Shown here: one piece after another, positions 58,870 through 64,000 of the stretch
Position numbering within the stretch: position 1 is the first letter of the stretch
How the letters are laid out: the number at the start of each line of letters is the position of its first letter
From: Coprinus comatus
Taxonomy: Eukaryota > Basidiomycota > Agaricomycetes > Agaricales > Agaricaceae
DNA: 64,000 nt
Assembly: GCA_034638255.1 (NCBI GenBank)
Contig: JAWPGT010000044.1
Coordinates: 62,001 to 126,000 of the forward strand
Direction of reading: 5' to 3'
Made by a program: the position numbers and the translations under genes
Notes under the pieces: model-generated
Told to the model about the DNA's origin: nothing
Seen by the model: the letters and a program-made list of their open reading frames with translations, nothing else
Databases searched by the model: none

Positions 58870-60779
58870 TCTCATTTCTTCTCTTGAATAATTCACTTTT
58901 TCCATTTTTTTATGATATTTCTTTGCTTCGTTACCTCTTCGAGTCACAGAGCTCGCAAAGCCTTTGTGTTTTTCCGGTTCGGTCGCCGTTCTGCTACTGA
59001 GCAATTGTCCATCTTTCATTCCTATACCATTTCATTTTTCCCCATATATCCTATAACGCTTTTACCCTCCCTTTTTGTGACAAATGCTCTGTTCCCATGA
59101 TTGTACATACAGGGATAGATATCCTAACGTGACATATTGACGGTTTCCGCATCCTCGCTGGTCCTCTGTATCTGTCCCCTCAGTCTTCACCTGTATATAT
59201 TTGTTTAACTGGTACGATTTGGGAGATTGCGTTTTCTGGCTAAAGTGGTATCCATAACTATAGAATTCGGTGAGCCAAATACAACACTTCACATGTCTTC
59301 ACGAACCTTACCATTACCCTTATCAGTTTCTTCGTGGAAAGGTGGATAACGCAATATGACTATCACTCTCACACGCATCGTGACCTACATCAACTAACTT
59401 ACATACTTCTTTCGTCTATCCCCCGTTGGTTCCCTCGCTTCGTCCATCTGCTTTCCTGCATGTTTATATTATCACATTGTTTTCAGTATCCTTTCGTTCT
59501 TCGTATATGATGTCGTGAGCTGTCCAATATAACTATAACTCGCATTTTGTTTCACAAAAAAACCATGAGTACAAGACCGAATTGTACCAACTTTTAGAAG
59601 AGAAAAAGAGGAATCAGTTGGTCCTAGTCAAACCAAGTCGGGCTTAGTCCTCTTAGAATACTCGTTCGTTGCGTCACTTCGTGTAACAGCGATAAAGCAC
59701 ATAGCCATGAAATTTGTACAGGAACCATCCTAGATCCGATCGGTCTCCTACTTTTGAAGTGCTTGCCGCTTAGGGATAGGAAGATGAAATCATATTCATA
59801 TTGTACTACACCCAGACATCACTTGGCCGGTGGGACTTTGGGGTAAAATCATGGCAGGCTGTTGGGTCTACTAGAAGACTTTGTTTACTTGCTAATCGGA
59901 GTCCGAGCCCCACGTATGATCATACAACACATAGAATTATACGTAACGAATTTCTAGTCAGTTCGGTTGACATTAAAATATACGAATGTCAAAACTCGAA
60001 TTGTGTTCGCTATCTTTACGTTTTGCGGAGACTAGTACAATTATATATATGATGCTTACATAGTACATACTACGTAGCCAGCTAGCTAGCTTATTACTAA
60101 ACATTCAACCATTGGGGCGATTTTGAACTACATAGTATTTTTGCCGCAGGTGTAATAGATGTTCTACAAAGTTGGCACCGATTAGTGGGGTGTTGCTTTT
60201 ATTAAGACTCGGCCAGGTTAAGGCCAGCAGTGACATTTAATACATAGTGGGTCTTCACTAAAATCTGACATTATGCGTCAATGCATTACGTTTTTGACAT
60301 AAATTCTAGCTCCTTTTTAGTTTCTGAAACTTTCCAATAATTCCCTCCTATTCAATTGATGATCGATAAACAATGAGCGCTGAACGCTGAGCAGGTGTAT
60401 TGAGTATGTGTATGATACCAGTGTGGTACCGATAGAATTCGTTGTTTTATGGCGTGAGTTATGATTTCCGACACAATTCAATATTTAAAAAATGATACAC
60501 GGAATCAATGATAACCAATTCAACGAAAACATCACAGGGTTGGAATACCGCACCATTATTTGAATGTACGGTAGTGTACCACTTGTACGGTCTGCTCGAC
60601 ATCCCATTCTTCCGATTCTTACTGAAAAGAATCACCGAGGATCGTATTTTCTTTTGATCGATCTCTCGTAATGACTACCAAACACACTTTTGAAGCCTAG
60701 GAGAATAAGTTAAAACGATCTAGGAGCAGATTCTTAACCTAAACTCGATGAAGTGCATCTCATTCTACGTTCCAGCCGC
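58870..60779. other. intergenic, no gene seen
   Basis: This is the 3' UTR of the Zn2Cys6 gene, T/C-rich to about 59100, then AT-rich sequence without motif-bearing frames. Confidence 0.45.
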
Positions 60780-61505
60780 ATCACACTGTTTCTTTGGGCC
60801 GTTTTTCTGCAGTATCACGAGATAAAAACCGTGACGCCAGTTCACCGCTTGGCCCAATTTTTCTTTACCTGCTGAACCTCCATTATCACTTAAGAAATGT
60901 AAATTGTCGAATGGTGGAAGCATATATAATATGAGACCTGCCATTGTCAAAGGCACCAAGTTCATGAGTTCTATAATAAGTCAACGATGTGACAACTAAG
61001 ATCTTTACGATGTCCATTTGCAACGATATGATCGCCATTTGCAGTGACCACTGTGACTCGCACTGCATCCAAATTAACTAAATATGAGATCTGAGAAGTG
61101 GTCAGCCGACTCGAGCGGGTTATATATGAAGTTGAGGAATTGTTTGCCAAGACCATACCGAGCAGAGAATGTACTATAACCACCTCAAATTCACTAGATG
61201 AGGCTCTATTCAACATATCACCAGAAATACCACCAAGAATGAAGCGGCGGTTTTATTCTGCCGCTGCGTATGCACCTCTCCATTAAACACCAGCTCCAGA
61301 GGGTCAATGCTAATTGAAAGGAAGTTGACCTCATTAATTCCTAGAATATTACTACGAAGATCCGAAGGAGGTCTATCTCACCTTGTGAAACCTCTTCACT
61401 AGATCCGTCTTCAGCAATGAAACTATTGTTGTATGTCACGGTGATGCTTCTGAGGTTACGAGTCCAAATCATAGTAGGCAGATAATCGTGCCTAAACGGG
61501 TTATT
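60780..61505 (-). pseudogene. relic of an FAD-linked oxidoreductase (BBE / PCMH type)
   Basis: Minus-strand pieces line up in family order but not in one frame: HDYLPTMIWTRNLRSITV (near 61490-61440), GAGV-stop-WRGAYAAAE-stop-NRRFILGGISGDM (about 61280-61200), VNLDAVRVTVVTANGDHIVA (about 61080-61020) and a GGSAG segment. The two stops fall where the family commonly has Gln, so each could be a single C-to-T change. The flavin-linking His of typical BBE enzymes was not located. Clearly non-functional. Confidence 0.78.
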
Positions 61506-61581
61506 AACGATGATAGAATAGATTATGAGAATAATAAACTTGAGTTAAATACGCAGAGTATTCTAGATGTGTACGACAGGA

Positions 61582-61683
61582 CTGAAGTCCGAAAGTAAAA
61601 GAAAGATAAAGTGAATATACGAACATGAGACATAATTAAAGGCATACCTGAAGTCCGAAAGTAAAAGAAAGATGGACTTCAGG
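61582..61683. repeat. 26-bp direct repeat and a 10-bp-stem hairpin
   Basis: CTGAAGTCCGAAAGTAAAAG and the six bases after it occur at 61582-61607 and 61648-61673. The second copy is bounded by CCTGAAGTCC (61647-61656) and GGACTTCAGG (61674-61683), a perfect 10-bp stem with a 17-nt purine-rich loop. Confidence 0.7.
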
Positions 61684-63198
61684 ACAGAGAAAAGAAGGTT
61701 TAAATACCCTATAATATATGCGCCTGTTTACTCCCTAAGATCATAGCCTATAACATGTTCCTGCCTCCGCAATTCTGGACCACCATCTAGTCCGCCGTTC
61801 ACACATCGATCTGCCTAAACCTTCAACAGTTATGCTCCAGTCACTATTTCTCAAAATAGGCTTTTAAATACCCCTCTTATGTGATGTGTGGGCGACACAA
61901 TAGGTCTGAGAATACCTCTGTGTGCCATGTAGTTTTAAAGAGGGAAACCCCGCCCACTTGCATACCTCAGGCTAATAAAAATACCTGGAAGCCTATGCCT
62001 AGCCACCTTCAACTGATAGTGGGTGAGTGTAATATTATATGTGAGTACATATAAATACATAGTTATGGTGGAACCCGCGATCTAGTAAGGTCATCACATC
62101 ATTGACTCTTCTACGTTACTGCTACTATATTTTTTGCTCTTCTTCTGGCTGTCATGATGCCTAAGTCACCGCCCAATACATGTCGCATATGTGGCAAATC
62201 ATATGGCTCCAAGCGCAGCCTAAGTTCAAGTTTACATCAACGAAAAGGAACATATTACTGAGATCGTTGAATAGTCAACTAGCGGATATATTGGTAAAGC
62301 AACGGGCTTCTTTAAAGAAGAAGAGTAGTAAGGGAAAGGAGAGGGCATCTGAAATGGATGAAAAGTAGCTAGATTCAGATCATGTAAGACATAGGAGGTT
62401 TAATAAACTTATTATCTGAATGTTTGATGTTGTAGATGGAAATTTCTGCTGACCAAACATTATCCCTAGTGTAGAGGATGAACAAGTAGGTAGTTGCGAG
62501 AGTTGCGACGCGAGAGAAGTGACCTCAGAGTTACTGGGCCAGTATGAAGTGGGAGAAGCATAAGAGGCTATTAGTACGCTTGGGAGAAGCAATATAAGTC
62601 GTTGATGTTTTAATTTTTAAATTGAGGTTTGATATCGTCGATAAGTAATAGATATTCTTGAAACGGGAAATCTCCTGGGTTCGGAAGGAAAACTAGGGTA
62701 TTGTAGAACTTTTTTTTTTGGAACGATACTCATCATCGCAACAATCACTAAAAGCCATAAAGAAATTAGAATTACTTCAACCAGGATCTGAAAGAGTCGC
62801 CAGCACTCGGATGGTGAATAAATTCATGTCACCAAAAAAATTGTGCTCAATCATCTCTTGCCATAGTGTAAGTGGCATTTTAAATCCAATTCTTAAGGTC
62901 ATCCATCACTGCGACCGCTCGCTATCAGAGTGGCGTGATAACGCATCTCACTTATCTGGATAACTCGAATTCCTCTGCTCGAAATTTTGTCTTGAAATTC
63001 GAAATTGGTACACCATTTCTCCTCTTGGGTTAATGGTTAGTGGTGAGAAAGTTAAATATAGGCCGAGGGCTGATATACTGATGTATTATCAAGTACGACG
63101 CCCATTACCTCATTCCGCAGTAGAACTTTTGTTGACATGAGTTCATAGAATAAAAGATAAAAATAACCCCTAGTGCAGCCTAGTCAATTTCTGCGGTT
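61684..63198. other. intergenic, relic-like
   Basis: No intact gene. A 35-codon frame at 62154-62261 has a separate entry. A plus-strand frame at 62718-62963 is unrecognised. Confidence 0.4.
62154..62261 (+). other. short frame with half a C2H2-like zinc finger
   Basis: MMPKSPPNTCRICGKSYGSK continues RSLSSSLHQRKG and stops at 62259-62261. The C-x2-C half and one His of a C2H2 finger are visible. Such fingers are found at the N-termini of basidiomycete transposase-linked proteins, so this may be a transposon remnant. Confidence 0.3.
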
Positions 63199-63945
63199 GT
63201 AAGGTAGGTCGCAGTCAGATCCAACCCCATCACGTGATACGAGCGTGACAGATTAAGTGAAGTTGGCAGGGAGTTCAGATAAAATGACATTTTATCATTT
63301 ACACAACAATATTTGGGTAAATCCAAAACCAACAAAGTCTTTAAAATAGTAAAATATATGTGTCCTGAAAATATTAGAAGATTTGTTGGTTCCAAAAGTG
63401 TTAAAAGTACCAGATACTGTTCCTCAGATACCAGTATCCATATTAGGAAGGCACTATTAATGAGTTCTGAAATTCAATGTAAATTGACAAAGTAGTTTGG
63501 AACTCATTCTATACACACTCTATAATGCCTAAAAGAAAGAGGAGCCATGTAGCAAACCTAGGGCAATATGCTATACCCAAAAAATGTGAATTCAGAAGGA
63601 AAACCTAGTATATTCTGATTTTAGCCTAGTAAGTGTACTCTCCCTCAATCTGTTTGTGTTATACACATTTTAGCATAGTTCTAATGTAAGAGATAACTAG
63701 GGGCCCTCTTTAGACACGTCTAGCAGGTTCTTTAATCACCAAAAGTCCACCTCTTTACCACAAAATGGTCAAATGAGTAGAGAAGATAAGTATAACAATA
63801 CACTACACTACAGTATATTGTCATCTATATGAGACTACGAGTTCAATGTTCACACAACAAAATGATGTCGTTGATAATGATTGACTCTGTCACATTGTGA
63901 CTTGGGTCATGTGATGGGGTTGGATCTGACTGCGACCTACCTTAC
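63199..63945. mobile_element. 747-bp MITE-like element with 38-bp terminal inverted repeats
   Basis: The left end (63199-63236) and right end (63908-63945) are inverted copies beginning GTAAGGTAGGTCGCAGTCAG, identical across the 38 bp apart from a single A/G difference. The interior is AT-rich with no transposase; one 60-codon frame at 63313-63495 is not recognised. Both flanks carry TT, a possible 2-bp target duplication. It is too short to be autonomous. Confidence 0.8.
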
Positions 63946-64000
63946 TTAATTCGTACCTCAGGCCCCAGATCTCAGACTTGACAGGGAATTACAGTAAGCT

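Overview
The window looks like nuclear DNA of a mushroom-forming basidiomycete (Agaricomycetes). Nearly every gene is broken by many 45-70 nt GT..AG introns, and the protein families are typical of this group: two seven-helix DUF6534-type proteins, CBM1-tagged secreted esterases, glucuronoyl esterases (CE15), GH28 pectinases, a fungal NADPH oxidase, an Ldb17/SPIN90 protein and a Crinkler-type header fused to a kinase. No species is claimed. All exon structures were worked out by hand from reading frame, splice consensus and remembered family motifs.

Layout. 0.6-2.7 kb (+): a Crinkler-like ubiquitin header + PD-(D/E)XK-like segment + protein kinase gene, with an apparent 2-nt frameshift in the kinase catalytic loop. 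3.3-4.9 kb (-) and 10.6-12.1 kb (-): two DUF6534-type membrane proteins. Between them lie a 1.5 kb non-autonomous Helitron-like element containing four 244-bp tandem repeats (5.96-7.48 kb) and a secreted thaumatin-like protein with a 7-nt microexon (8.3-9.3 kb, -). 12.5-18.1 kb (-): a long VWA8-type AAA/von Willebrand A protein. 18.7-39.7 kb is rich in secreted plant-cell-wall enzymes: a CE1 acetylxylan esterase with CBM1 (-), two tandem GH28 pectinases (+) and two tandem CE15-CBM1 glucuronoyl esterases (-). Interspersed are LDB17 (+), an NADPH oxidase (+), a convergent pair of identical tRNA-Arg(ACG) genes and an extended SDR (+). 41.8-49.8 kb is a housekeeping block: ribosomal protein eS30, SEC11 followed by a decayed SEC11 copy, the mitochondrial Obg GTPase MTG2 (-), and a small fungal protein transcribed divergently from it. 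49.8-54.9 kb has no gene I can support. 54.9-58.9 kb (+) is a Zn2Cys6 transcription factor. 58.9-64 kb is gene-poor and holds a nonsense-riddled FAD-oxidase relic and a 747-bp inverted-repeat element (MITE-like).

How it fits together. The secreted esterases act on xylan side groups (CE1) and on lignin-glucuronoxylan ester links (CE15), and GH28 acts on pectin, so the centre of the window is a loose lignocellulose/pectin attack region built partly by tandem duplication. There is no evidence that it is one co-regulated cluster. The best previously unlisted signal is in the third intron of the eS30 gene: a C/D-box snoRNA candidate whose two guide stretches match two conserved segments of large-subunit rRNA. 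The Helitron whose internal repeats each carry a copy of its own 5' terminus is the best mobile-element signal.
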